From Rhynchopus euleeides (taxonomy: Eukaryota > Euglenozoa > Diplonemea > Diplonemida > Diplonemidae): DNA of 64,000 nt. The notes beneath the pieces are model-generated. The model was not told the DNA's origin and made no database searches. It was given only the letters and a program-made list of their open reading frames with translations. The position numbers were made by a program, and so were the translations under genes. This document shows positions 44,682 through 55,104 of this stretch, one piece after another (positions within the stretch are counted from its first letter, which is position 1; each line of letters begins with the position of its first letter). Location of the stretch: NCBI GenBank assembly GCA_963210315.1, contig OY723294.1, positions 434,001-498,000 of the forward strand. Reading direction: 5' to 3'.

Positions 44682-44708
44682 TACTATATTTTTCAGGATC
44701 CCACCGTG

Positions 44709-46552
44709 TGAAACAAAAGGGAACCACACGCACGCAGTCAGGAGAATCAGACATCAAGGCGATGATTTCGACGGAGCTTGCTCAGGACACCTTGTTGTCA
44801 AGGAAAACACAACTCGGGGGGTTCGTGCAGTATGTATTCTGGTTGCACGGTGTGATATGTCAGGCACAAAGGCTGTGCGTGACGGCAAACACGTAGTTCT
44901 CATATCGTTGCATATTGGACAGTTCTGGTTAACTCACTGAGGAAGGGCCACATTGTCCATCAAGAAATTCAGATGTATCAGAAGACAGAAGGGAAACGGA
45001 CATTGTTCGTCTCCGACTACAGAGCACCACCACACCTAGGCCATGTGGTGGGTCGAGGGCGTTCTGAGGGAAAGTTGGCCAAAAGAACCCGCATTAAGGT
45101 GCGTGTTTCCTGTGGCATTTCAACGAAACCCCGAAAGGAATGTGGACATGACCCGATGCGACTCTGACCAGTCAGAGGCCTCAGGTCAGTCAAATGAACA
45201 CCGTAGAAGCCTATAGTAATCCCACGCACGATTTGGCAAGCTCGTCACTGATTGCAGGTGGCAGAGAGATTCACTCTGAAACCATGCCCCTTCATGACAT
45301 ACACAGCACAACCAAAGAAAAGCGTTCATATTGCTCAGAAACAAGACGTCACGCGCATGACAAGGGGTGTGGAAGGAGAGATGAAAAATCGGGCATTTAC
45401 ACCCATTTCCACTCCCCCACTTCACCTGCAGTGGCCGCAGTGAGCATCGGATGGTTCTAATGAAGGAACCTGGGAACATAAGATCAGACGGCTTAAAGGC
45501 TGCAAGCCTGCCTCATGCTGGGGAATCCCTCGTTTGTGGTATGCGTGTCAGTCTTTTGTGTGGCATGCACAATGATGTCAAGAATAAATGGCATAAATCA
45601 CTCACAGAGCAAAGCTATTGTTGAACTCCACACCTGGTGATCTGAGACGCACATGAAAGGGTGTGGGAGTGAACGGGCACGGAGAGTGTATATGTGCGCA
45701 CAAAAAGAGACAAAAAATAGGATCGTGGCAGGACCCTATTTTTTGCCATGTTCATCATAGATCAGAATGATAGCCAAAAGTAGAGATTCATCGATGCACA
45801 CGCAGCGGGACCCTTGCAGTTTTCTTGAGTTGTAGACAGCACAGCCTTAACAGCACCCAAACTTGCGGTTCTTGCGGAGGGTGCTATAAAACATAGACTG
45901 TTCTTGGGGCATCTAAAACGCATGGGGCGGCGGCGTGGCATCTGCAAAATAAAATGTAAAGAACGGCAAACACACACACACGGCCATCTTCTTCTTTTTG
46001 TTTAGTGTAGGCCACACCGAGCGAAACTCTGGTGCGACCCTCCACACACTTCAACAGACTTGCCCACAACAGGGGCTTGGCGGCTGTCCGACATCAAGAG
46101 CTATGCCCGATGGCCTGTGCCCCAGGGGGGCGGGGGTGGTCCACAGCATACCCAAGATCGGATGGTCTCATCGAATCGGGAGGACTCGTGATTCTGAACA
46201 ATTTGAACGGGGGGGTCGGAATTATTTTTTGCTTTGCCGTGCTCGTAGCGGTCCCTCGGTAGAGAGGGGCCCCTGCACTTCAATGCTGATCTGAACGGGG
46301 TGTGCCCGGCAAAATGATTTGCATTGAATCCAGGAATTGTGCGGATATATCAGGCGAAGGGCAGGGAAAGGCGAATGGGTGGGGGGGGGGGTCGGTGGGG
46401 GTTGGGGAGGTTGGGGATGTTTGAGCCAACACTTAGCAGAGCATTGCGAAGCGACCCGCTCAGATGCCCCTGCTCCTGCTTTCGTTCCGAAGCTGGCATT
46501 CTGCAAGCATCAGCACATTGTGCTGTGCATTTAGACACAAAGGTCATCACAC
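44709..46552. other. Intergenic, no firmly supported gene
   Basis: Small frames only. An acyl-CoA-synthetase-like exon lies just to the right, so further minus-strand exons could be hidden here, but I could not identify the expected next motif (a VPRVWEK-like block). It includes the GAACAATTTGAACGG block near 46197. Confidence 0.35.
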
Positions 46553-46723
46553 CGAGGGCACCAAAGAAAAACGGCCCGCATGATCTCAGGCACCTGTTGA
46601 TTGTGCCCAACAGTTCAGTTGGTTCCGCGACGAATACGGTGCAGCCTTGGGCCACCAGCCACAGTGGATGCATTTGCATGCCAGCCAGACTCGGCATCGC
46701 CAACGCTAGCCCTGTCACACAGG
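46553..46723 (-). pseudogene. Acyl-CoA synthetase (AMP-binding) single exon or fragment
   Basis: Between an acceptor TTTACAG (46730-46724) and a donor GTGTGATG (starting 46552) the minus strand encodes 57 residues, including AMPSLAGMQMHPLWLVAQG, CTVFVAEPTELLGTINRCLR and GPFFFGAL. The pattern (PLxxxAxQxxxxW, then FAxPxxLxGTxxxxLRxxxPxxFxG) matches the stretch before the VPRVWEK block in bubblegum-type long-chain acyl-CoA synthetases, from memory of the family. Neither the preceding AMP signature exon (SGTTGxPK) nor the following exon was found nearby. It may be one exon of a gene with long introns or a stranded fragment. Confidence 0.35.
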
Positions 46724-47316
46724 CTGTAAACCAAGTATAAAAATCGCATTTTTTTCGATCTGTGACTGAAAGGATGAAGAATATCAGAAGGGGGAGGGGG
46801 TGATAGGGGACTGTTCTGCAGACAGGGTGGTGGGGAGAGGGGGGAGGAGAGTGGTCAGGAGAGAAAGAAAGGCTATGATGGGGTCGAACACTGTTGAAAA
46901 CAGGGCGGGGGCAGAAAATCGGCGAAGTAAAGAAATATACCGGCCTTCAGATTCGGCAGGGGGGAAAAAAGCATGGCAAACACACACGCACCCAACCCTT
47001 CCCCACCGGCAAAAAAGAAAATACAGACGAGCGCCAAAAAAAATTGTGCGATTTGCATCGGCCCTCTCTGCGCAAAACCATACAACACGCGAAACGACAC
47101 CAAATGTTAGATGAGGCTTTGAATCTGCGCCAAAACTGATCTGCCAGCATGGCGCCTATTTTGTTAGAACAGGCCCGCCTTCTCTGCTCCGAGTGAAGGC
47201 CCCAGCGTCGTTATCACTGTTAGGCCCTGCTTTCACATCAAGGATCGACTCAACCGCTGAAGAACTGCCTAAATGGCGCTGGCGTCGCAAAAGCCAAAAC
47301 AGGGTGGCAATGCGGA
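46724..47316. other. No supported gene
   Basis: AT-rich compared with the flanks, with G runs at 46789-46860 and CACACACGCAC at 46978. Open frames of about 80-100 codons on both strands overlap and lack domains. Confidence 0.35.
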
Positions 47317-47545
47317 CACGGTGGACTCCAGCGGGGGTAGGGTAACCCTTTTCGGGAGTCTCAACTAGGGGGAGTCCAACTCCCGCTAGCGGGAGTCTGA
47401 CTCCCCCTAGCGGGAGTCTTTTCACCTATTTTCACTCATTTTTCCCATGATACCTATGCAATGTGGCACTCGTCACTGAAGTACAGCCACACCAAACGAA
47501 ACGGACGTTTCCACCCATCCCAGCTCGCAGACCTGATTCACAAAA

Positions 47546-47926
47546 ATGGGGAAGACGACAACGAAGCCGGCAGCGAAGCCGGCGGCAAAGTCGATTAAGA
47601 AGAAGAAGAGCGCAGAGAGTCCCGAGGCTGCGGAGGCGACGAACATTGTGCATGATTTTTGCACGGCCTTCCCTGTTAAAAAAGGGGGCAGTGTGCTGAC
47701 ACTGGGATCCATTAGAAGGCTCCTAGCAACGGTGTTGAGCAAGGAGCTCCACAAGCACAGCACCCAGGTGGCCAACGCAATCATCGCCATGTCTTCCCTG
47801 ACATGGATAAGTTCGCTGTCAGGGAAGTCGCAACGATGCGGAAGGAGGGCGCTCTCCGTCATATACAAGGTGGAGGCGAAGTATGGCAAGGTGCAGGATA
47901 CAAACGTGTCGTCGGGGGCAGCCTGA
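47546..47926 (+). CDS. E2 small basic protein
   Basis: 126 residues from an ATG in good A-rich context (AAAATGGGG). The N-terminal third is KPAAKPAAKSIKKKKS followed by an acidic SPEAAEA patch, like a histone or nucleolar tail. The middle (GSIRRLLATVLSKELHKHST, QVANAIIAMSSL) is likely alpha-helical. I do not recognise a family. It sits between the outer and inner left ends of E2 and so may belong to a captured or composite part. Confidence 0.4.
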   Translation: MGKTTTKPAAKPAAKSIKKKKSAESPEAAEATNIVHDFCTAFPVKKGGSVLTLGSIRRLLATVLSKELHKHSTQVANAIIAMSSLTWISSLSGKSQRCGRRALSVIYKVEAKYGKVQDTNVSSGAA

Positions 47927-48191
47927 AGCCGCGAATGATCGCGACACGGGCGAACGGCTTGGCACCGTGGGTCTGGATAGATGCTGGAGTTCGGCCGGGT
48001 GAAACCGGAAGTCGCAGCAAAATTTGCCCCCCCAGATTTCTTCCTCAAACCCACCCGTGGGCTGATCCGGCCTTGCACGGTGGACTCCAGCGGGGGTAGG
48101 GTACCACTACCGGGTTTAACCCTTTTCGGGAGTCTCAACTAGGGGGAGTCCAACTCCCGCTAGCGGGAGTATAGATCAGCAGTGGGCAACA

Positions 48192-49328
48192 ATGAGGCGA
48201 TGCGGGGGGCGAGGGCACCGATGCTCACTGTGCGACATCCCAGAAGAACGCTGGTATCAACAGGTGCATCGATACCCGCACCTGACTCTCTCTGAGATAA
48301 AAGAGGCTGGCTACCCCTCCCTCTTGGCAGGTGTGCTTCCCAATGCCCGCTACGTCACCCCAGCACTCCATGACTGCAAGGGGGTCGCCATGCGGCTGAT
48401 CAGGGTACTGGATGAGACAACAAAAAAATATTCGACAAGACCTGTACAAACCTTGCACTGAATGTGTCGCAGAATGGGACAGGTGCTCAGTTCCGGAAGG
48501 TCGTGCTTGCCTGTCACAGGACACACCTACAAGGGCTTGTTCCGCTACCTCTTTGTCTCCCTTGCAGACCTCATGCATTTCCGGTATGCAGACATCCCCT
48601 GGCACTTCTGGGGATGCAAGGATGAGTCAGCCCGGATTCCCTTCTTGCGTGCTCGGATCTCAGGGCATATATTTCACTGGTTGATGGAGCATGCCGAAAA
48701 GGGATCAACGCGCAATGCCTACGTACACAGTCTCCATCATTGGTGGGCTCCAGAAGATGCAGTGCCTCTGCAGAACAACGACGAATTTGAAGAAGCAGAG
48801 AACGGACATCGCAAGAAAGATGCCGTTACAATCGCCAGCTCCGCAACTTACGAGAGAGATCTTGCGATGGCAGAAGAGAAGCGGCGCGCATCGGGCATGC
48901 CTTGGAAGGTTGCGCACCTGTCGCAGGACGGGATCCTCGGGTATAGAGAAGTCATTCTGTGTCCGTGTCTGCACACCCGACACGCTCATAGATTGGCTGT
49001 GTATGTTCTTTGCACACAGTTGACACAGCTGCAGAAGGGGTTTGTGCACTGCAACACACAGGACTTCGTTGAACCCATCAGCGCGCCCTACTTCCTGTCC
49101 CGGTTCCCCGAAGGACACCGCAAAGTATCGCTCTGCTTGTGCAAAATGCCAATCCCGCTGGGGGCGACTTTCACACCATTCGTGTCATCCGAGGCGACTT
49201 TGAGCACGCTTGACCAACGCGCACAGCAGGAGGGGGATGACAGTTCTGACGAAGAAGATGAGGCCTGCAGGATGGCTTGTCTTGCCCAAGGTGTAACACA
49301 ACTACGACAGGCGATGGCCGCACTTTGA
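48192..49328 (+). pseudogene. E2 large protein, broken by one in-frame TGA
   Basis: One frame runs from the ATG at 48192 to 49328 (378 codons) with a single TGA at 48459-48461. The part before it has a putative zinc ligand set (HRCSLCDIPEERW). The part after has RYLFVSLADLMHFRYADIP, WHFWGCKDE, ILCPCLHTRHAHRLA and an acidic stretch GDDSSDEEDEAC near the end. Composition looks coding throughout. I tried short GT-AG introns across the TGA and none restores the frame. It is probably the element's own protein, perhaps its transposase, inactivated by one substitution, or read through. No DDE or other catalytic motif can be named. Confidence 0.45.
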
Positions 49329-50107
49329 CACCTCAAATTCTAACCGCTCACCTCCGCAGGTGCAGCCGCTACCAGGAGGATAGGTAGGTAGTCCAGAGTC
49401 CGGGGAAACTGACAGAAGCAAAACAAGCCCCTCCCCATCCCTCTTCCACCATGATTTTACCCCCCACGCCAGTAGACTGTAACTATATCATGGGAAAAAT
49501 GGATGAAAATAGGTGAAAAGACTCCCGCTAGGGGGAGTCAGACTCCCCCTAGCGGGAGTATAGACTCCCGCTAGCGGGAGTCTTTGACACCCGCTCAGAC
49601 TCCCGCTCCCAGACTCCCGCTAGGGCCGCTGGAGTCCACCGTGGAGGGTTTGCTGGATGCAGCAGCTTCTGAAATTTTCCGAGTTTCGGGGTAAACCAAG
49701 AGCTTTGGGCACTACGCAACGGGCTAAATTTTTTTTGACTCGTTCCTTCTTTTTGTGTTCTTTTTTTTGTTCTTTTCGTTCTGGATTCTCGTGTCATTTT
49801 TTCACTCGGGTCGACAGGTCGCAAAAAAGCTAGGCTCGATCTGCCCCCACATATCTGACACCCCCGCCTCCCGGCAGGCAGGATACGCGACTGTTCTCTT
49901 CTTTTGAAATTCCCTTCATTTTTTTTGGCACCGACAATCCCAAGCACTGTGAGATCTGGGCCACTGCACAGACCCGATCTTTTCCCACCCCCCCACCCCT
50001 TCCCTAACAACTTTGCTGCTGGGTTTGAGAGTCGATTGTCGGGTGTTGTACCTCCCCCACCTCCCCCCCCCCCAACACACAGCCCCTCCCCCCCAGGCAT
50101 GTCGCTA

Positions 50108-50373
50108 AGCGTCGACCGTCGACCCAGTGATTTGAGGTTTCCCCCCCCATAAAAAAGCGTCGACCCAGCGTCGACCCAGTGGACTGGGTTGACGCTTGGT
50201 CGAGGCTTGGAGCGTCGACCCAGTGGAACTGGGTTGCCATTCAAGCCTGGACCAAGCGTCAACCCATTTATTACACTGGGTCGACGCTAACCTAGCGTTG
50301 ACCCGGTTACACTGGGTCGACGCTCACCAAGCGTCGACCAAGCGTCAACCCACTTTCACTGGGTCGACGTCGA
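50108..50373. repeat. AGCGTCGACCCAGTG palindrome cluster
   Basis: A dozen or so units of (A)GCGT(C/T)(G/A)ACCCAGT in both orientations, often facing each other as hairpins (for example 50163-50200 and 50208-50232). Organisation is like the terminal arrays of the elements elsewhere, but I found no enclosing TIRs, so it may be the remaining end of an element. Confidence 0.75.
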
Positions 50374-50392
50374 AGAGAGTATGGTTTTGCAG

Positions 50393-50427
50393 GAACAGAT
50401 GCTCACTACCGTGGCCTCCGGCGGCTG
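50393..50427. repeat. 60-bp hairpin repeat, copy e (truncated)
   Basis: It starts GAACAGATGCTCACTACCGT and runs through CCTCCGGCGGCTG, then diverges before the G6/C6 stem. Confidence 0.7.
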
Positions 50428-50501
50428 CCGGGAACCGACGCGCCTCTCCCAGTCGCCTCAGGGGGCGCAGCCAACTCACACAGAATCTGTACGCCCACAA
50501 T

Positions 50502-50562
50502 GAACAGATGTTCACTACCGTGGCCTCCGGCGGCTGGGGGGCTCTGCCCCCCAGACCCCCCA
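50502..50562. repeat. 60-bp hairpin repeat, copy f
   Basis: Complete unit with stem GGGGGGCTCTGCCCCCC, one base different from the common form, ending CAGACCCCCC. Confidence 0.8.
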
Positions 50563-51497
50563 TTTCGCGTGCCCGTCTAGTAACCAAGTCCTTGCGCTTT
50601 GACGGCCGTGGCATATAGGGGGCAGCGTCGAAATCATGGTCCCGAAAGCCATTTTTTTGGTTTCCTCCGACACCCGACGGCGCGAGCGGGAGAGGAACCA
50701 CGGAAGGAACCCAGCGCCTCACACCGTGCCCACCTAGTGGTCCACCGATGGGAAAATTTGGGAACAACACGAGCGCGCGCGAGAAAAATTGACCCCTAGT
50801 GTTTTCCCCCCTGATCCCCCCCCAAAACAGGAGCGTCAACCCACCAAATCTGCAAAATCGAAAAGTTAGCGACAGGCCTGCCTCCCCCCCCCCCCTACCT
50901 AAACAAACAAAAGGTCCGGGTTCACCCACATCCGTGCGGACAGTGACATCAGCGCCGAAGGCACTGAGCATAACATACGCACCATATGACTGAAATCTGC
51001 AAACCCTCCCTCCCCAACACTCCGCCCTCCCCCACCCCACCCTCACGCAGGGCTAAACAGTCTTGAAAATCAATCTGGGACGCCACACAGGGCTCTCTAG
51101 CTCTCGTAGACTAAGGGTGCTTATCCCTATTGAAAGAATCAGCACACCCCTAACTGCGGCACTTTGTCAACCACGCATGCGCGCAGCCCGGTGGATTCCG
51201 TGCTCGACAGAGGAGCTCACGCACTAGTGGGGATCTCTCACTGTCTGCTTCCATTCTATCCGTCTCTCGCATAACCTACCCTCTACCGTGAGGAGAGGTG
51301 CGAATGTAAAACACGTGCTAAAGAAAGCGCACACACCCACATCACATCCCACCCACACACACCCACGCAATACCCTTTGCTGTTTAGCGCAAGCTGCAAC
51401 ACTCACCCAGCCACCACCACCACCCCACAACACAACCACTGCGCAGGACTATACTCTCTACTCCGGAAGGGGCGGCACACTGTGTGTCGGGTCATCA

Positions 51498-54060
51498 CTA
51501 TGTGCTGAAGGCGATGGACCCATTCTGGAGGGTGCGTGCAGACACAGGGGAGGCAGGGAGCTGTTGATAGACGCCTGCCCGCCCCTGCCCGGGGGCCGAG
51601 GAGTAGTCGGACACCATGGAGGCTGCGCGCGGGCTGTGGTTGGTGGGGTACGTCAAGCTCCCAGGGCCTGTCGCGGACACGCGCCTGCCCCTGCCGCCCC
51701 CGAAGGAGCCGCCCAGCTGCCCCCCGCCGATGGAGTCCGACAGGTGTGGGCGTGCTGCCCGATGCGGCGAGCCGGAGGAGAACGTCGTGGCGGAGGACAC
51801 CATAGAGTGCGACTGCGGGCGGCCCTGCCACAGCCCGCCGGACTCATCGGAGAACGTCGTCTGCCCCAGGAAGGAGCCGCGCCCCCGCCCTGCACGCGGC
51901 GAGAGCCGCTGGCGGCGCTCCAACTGATGAACGCCGTGCCCGCTGTGTGGGGAGGTGTGCGGGTGTGGGTGTGCCTCAGCATCAACACACATGAAAACCG
52001 ACGGGGTGCTGTTTTTGGAGCCGGGGCAGCTCGCCGGGTGTGCGGGGGGCATCATGACGGGGTGGCAAAGGAAAGGCATACCTGTCGGAGTTGGGTGTAG
52101 AAGACGTCGACCCTGCCACCCTCCTGGGTGTCCGGGGGTCCTCATCCATGTCGTACGTCCCTGTGTTGCGCAGCTCGTCATCCACACGGTCGAACGTAAG
52201 ATCCGTCTGAGCAGCAGCTGTCGTCTGGGTCGGCGTGCCCCCATGGCCATCGTGGTCGCCACGGAGAGAGATGAACCCCTCCTGCATGCGCACCGAGGCC
52301 GCATCGTAGTAAAAGAACTGTTCTTTGAAGACCCGCAGCGCGGTGCGCACCTCGGCATCCGAGGGGTTGTTCCCTGCCGCGAGCTCCCAGTTGCAGATGT
52401 CAACCGACGATGCCCGCTTCCACAGCTGCTCCGGCAGCAGCGCCTGCACGTGCCGCCCTTCATGCGACGACGACGCAAAGACAAGCGTCTCATCCCACAC
52501 GGGGTCCGCACTCTTCCTCACGATGGCCGTCCGCTGCACAGACTCTGCACCCTCCTCATCCGCCAGGCAGACATCCACCACAGGGTTGCACCACCCGACA
52601 ACATCTGTCTTCGGGAGCTTCCTCCCGTGGATGACCCGGATCCGCCACCTCTCCTTCAGCGGGCTCCCCTGGGCGTAGCTGAAGGGGCCCTCGATCTTCA
52701 CCCGGAGGGTGGGGCGTGCGGAGCTTTTGGGGCTCATGGTCACGACAGACTTCACCGCGTTCGCCGTCTGCCCCACGGTTTTCATCATGATGTTACCGAG
52801 GTTGCCCATGTCGAAGATGGACCCCTCTGGGGGGTGCAGCGTGATGTCCATCTCGCCTGTCGCCCGAAGGGGGATGGAGGCGAACCCGATATTTGTCCCC
52901 GAGGTGGGCGATGCAGAGAGGTCGTTGTTGCGGGTGTGCGACCAGACCCGGAAGCGCACCGTCTTCCACCCCCCGACGGGGCAGAACTGTTTCCGGTAGA
53001 AACGGGCAGTCTCGAAGGAAAGGCGGAGAATGCCTTCGACCCACTTCTCCCAATGCACCACCCTGGTGCGCTTCTGCTGGGGGCTGAGCGAGTTAAACAT
53101 ATCAAGCGTAGTCAGCTCGGAGCGGCCCCAGTCGAAGATGTTCACCCTGGAAAGCTTCGGGTCGGTGTCTTGCCGTGAAGGCCTCGCTGCAACGTCAAAA
53201 GCCAGCGCGATGCTGGATCCAATCCACTGCTGGGGGACAGGCGTCGCGCAGGCGGAGCTGAGCACCCCGATAACTTCGCGGAACGACTGCCGCAGGGCGA
53301 AGGCAGCCACCTCCGCACCGCTGTACACATCGGGGAGGGGCTCCTCCACCGGCATCTTCACAAAGTACAGCAGAACCTCGGATCCGGTCAGCCTCTGGAG
53401 GGCAACCCTCCGCCCGTTCCTCCCGGGGATTGTGTTGTAAAGCATGTCTGTTGCGAGGATGTCCTCCAGAGCCTGCGGTGCGCCGTCGAACCCCTCCGCC
53501 CTATACCCCTCGAGGTATGAGTTGGTGGTCTGATCCTTCATTCTGTTCTTCATCGCGTTGATGTGGGATTTGCCGTGCCATCCGCCGACGCCTGTGATGG
53601 CGCCAATCTTTATGTCGACGAGCCGGAGCGATTGGACCCCATCCCGGATGTTGCGGAGAATGAGCTGCTTGCGGTGAACCGGCCTCCCTTTGTGTTGGCA
53701 GACAAACTCCGCAGCACCCCCGTAGTCAAACATATAGTTCAGGATAGGCCACGCCTCCGCTTCTCGACTGCGGAGGCGATCCATCACCTCATAGAAGTCG
53801 AGCTCTCGCACCGCATGCGCGAGATCTTTCGCAATGTAGTAACTTTTGCTCTTCCCCTTCGGTATCCGGCTGTCCTTATACCGGAGGAGGTAAAACTTCG
53901 CAGTCCCCCCTGTTGTATACGCCGGCTGGCACGGGGATTCGAAATCCCCCGGATCGACATGGCTCGTCTTCTTCCCCGACGACCACATCAAATCCTCATC
54001 GAGAATGACCCCCTGCCGCCCGCCGCAGCAGCCTGTCAGGCACCGGATCAGAAGCTTCAT
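51498..54060 (-). CDS. Inositol-polyphosphate-kinase-like protein with C2 domain
   Basis: The protein starts at the ATG at 54060 (MKLLIRCLTGCC, a cysteine pair that could be lipid-modified). A GT at 52081 and an AG ending at 51943 define a 139-nt intron. Exon 1 ends after STPNSD with two bases of the next codon and exon 2 continues GHGVHQLERRQ in phase, giving about 807 residues. Residues ~146-193 read LRLVDIKIGAITG...KDQTTNSYLEGYRAEGFDG, corresponding to the PxxxDxKxG signature and the following GFRxxG strand of inositol polyphosphate kinases, with the proline replaced. GSSIALAFD (~281) and VNIFDWGRSEL (~306) fit the later SSLL and IDFA motifs. A C2 domain at ~470-530 (RWRIRVIHGRKLPKTDVVGW, then KSADPVWDETLVF) should bind membranes or phospholipid. 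The exon 2 tail is Ser/Gly/Arg-rich and probably disordered. Kinase activity is uncertain because the signature is divergent. Confidence 0.7.
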
Positions 54061-54734
54061 CTCCCCTCCTCCCTTCCTCCTCCTCCTCCCCCTCTACACC
54101 CGGGGGGGGAGCGGGGCAGACGAAGAGAGAAGAGCGGAGAAGAGAGACCGGGTGAGTTGCGTGTTGTGTGTTGGGTAAAAATGAGGGAATGGAGAGAGAG
54201 AGAGACAGAGAGAGATGAAGGGGATGTGGGGGGGGGGGGGACGGACTTTGCTGCGGATCACCTCCGCATGACAAGAGGGGGGAGAGAGGGGGGGGGGGTG
54301 TGGGGGGGGTTAGAAAAAAACAGGAAAACCAGGCCGAGGCAGAAGAGGTAGGTTGCGTAAGAAACTCAATAAAAGGCGGGTGTATGCGGTGGGGGGGGGG
54401 GGGTGTGGTTCACACAGGGAGAAAAAAGGGAAGTGTCAACTCACCCTGTTACGGCTGGGACACGCGCCCTTTAGTTTATCTCTTTGTGGAAGTGGATTGG
54501 AGGGGGAGGGGGGGGGGGGGGGGGGAGCGGGGCGTGGGTGCTGCGGTGCGAAATAAAAAAACGCAGTACACAAAGATCACAGCACCCAAACCCGGAAAGG
54601 GGGTATTCCCTTTGGTGTCTAAGGCTCTGCCTTTTTAAACGGCAGGCGTTATTCCTGCAGGTGGGTGGTGGTTGTGGAAATGCATGGTGGCGGCGTGGCG
54701 GCGGCGACTGCCCCCCCCCCCCCCCTATCCCCTC
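54061..54734. other. 5' flank of the kinase-like gene; G-rich low complexity
   Basis: CCTCC runs directly before the start, then purine-rich stretches with AGAGAG and G runs of 8-18 (54225-54240, 54394-54405, 54503-54524). No gene is supported. Promoter elements cannot be named. Confidence 0.4.
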
Positions 54735-54744
54735 CACGGTGGCC

Positions 54745-54860
54745 TGGTCAGACCCTGACCAGGTCAAAACCTGGTCAAATCTTGACCAGGTCATACCTGG
54801 TCATTGACCAGGTATGACCTGGTCATGACCATGTCATACCTGGTCATGACCAGGTCATTT
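54745..54860. repeat. TGACCTGGTCA palindrome array, left (E3)
   Basis: About ten alternating ACCTGGTCA and TGACCAGGT units. The mirror array is at 56919-57023. Each unit is a near-perfect palindrome. Confidence 0.9.
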
Positions 54861-55104
54861 TCACCCATTTTAACCGGGGGGAACATGTTGAGTGGCCAAG
54901 CAGGGGGGACAATTCGCATATTCCGGACTCTCTCCGGCCGTTGTGGAAAGTATGAGTCAAAAGGGTTCAACCATACCCCGAGTCGAGAAAGAAGTCGAAG
55001 CTTGAATCATGTTGGGCACAAGGGGAAAATGGTCAAAATTGGCCCAAAATTACCAATAAAATATGCTGCAGTGCAGGGGGGTGGCGGGGGAGGGGAGGGT
55101 GGGG

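Larger units (their letters stand above)
41318..44708. mobile_element. CACGGTGG element E1 with ACTATAATAGT palindrome arrays
   Basis: The ends are CACGGTGGGATCCTGAAAAA and the inverted TTTTTCAGGATCCCACCGTG. Inside both ends lie long arrays of short palindromes, CACTATAATAGTGAC(T)ATTATAGTGG with GCATGC or ACATGT spacers (41340-41767 and 43545-44313). Two other repeats are inserted: a family T copy (41768-43480) and a family Q copy (44317-44681). No gene of its own remains. Confidence 0.75.
47317..49643 (+). mobile_element. CACGGTGG element E2 with GACTCCCGCTAG palindromes
   Basis: The left end is CACGGTGGACTCCAGCGGGG and the right end is GGCCGCTGGAGTCCACCGTG inverted. Arrays of GACTCCCGCTAGCGGGAGTC-type palindromes lie at both ends (47340-47420 and 49518-49625). 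A second copy of the left end occurs inside (48076-48172), so a shorter unit 48076-49643 also has matching ends. Two frames are carried: a small basic protein and a larger one broken by a single stop. No target duplication is evident. Confidence 0.75.
49644..51497. other. Non-coding, palindromic and hairpin repeats
   Basis: No supported gene. It contains a GCGTCGACCCAGTG cluster (50108-50373), two hairpin repeats (e, f), C runs and a stretch (50560-51060) of low-complexity frames. The right end is the 3' flank of the kinase-like gene. Confidence 0.4.

Noticed and set aside
51955..53178. 407-codon plus-strand frame
   Set aside because: Antisense to the kinase-like/C2 gene; no domain, and R/H-rich as expected of a shadow.
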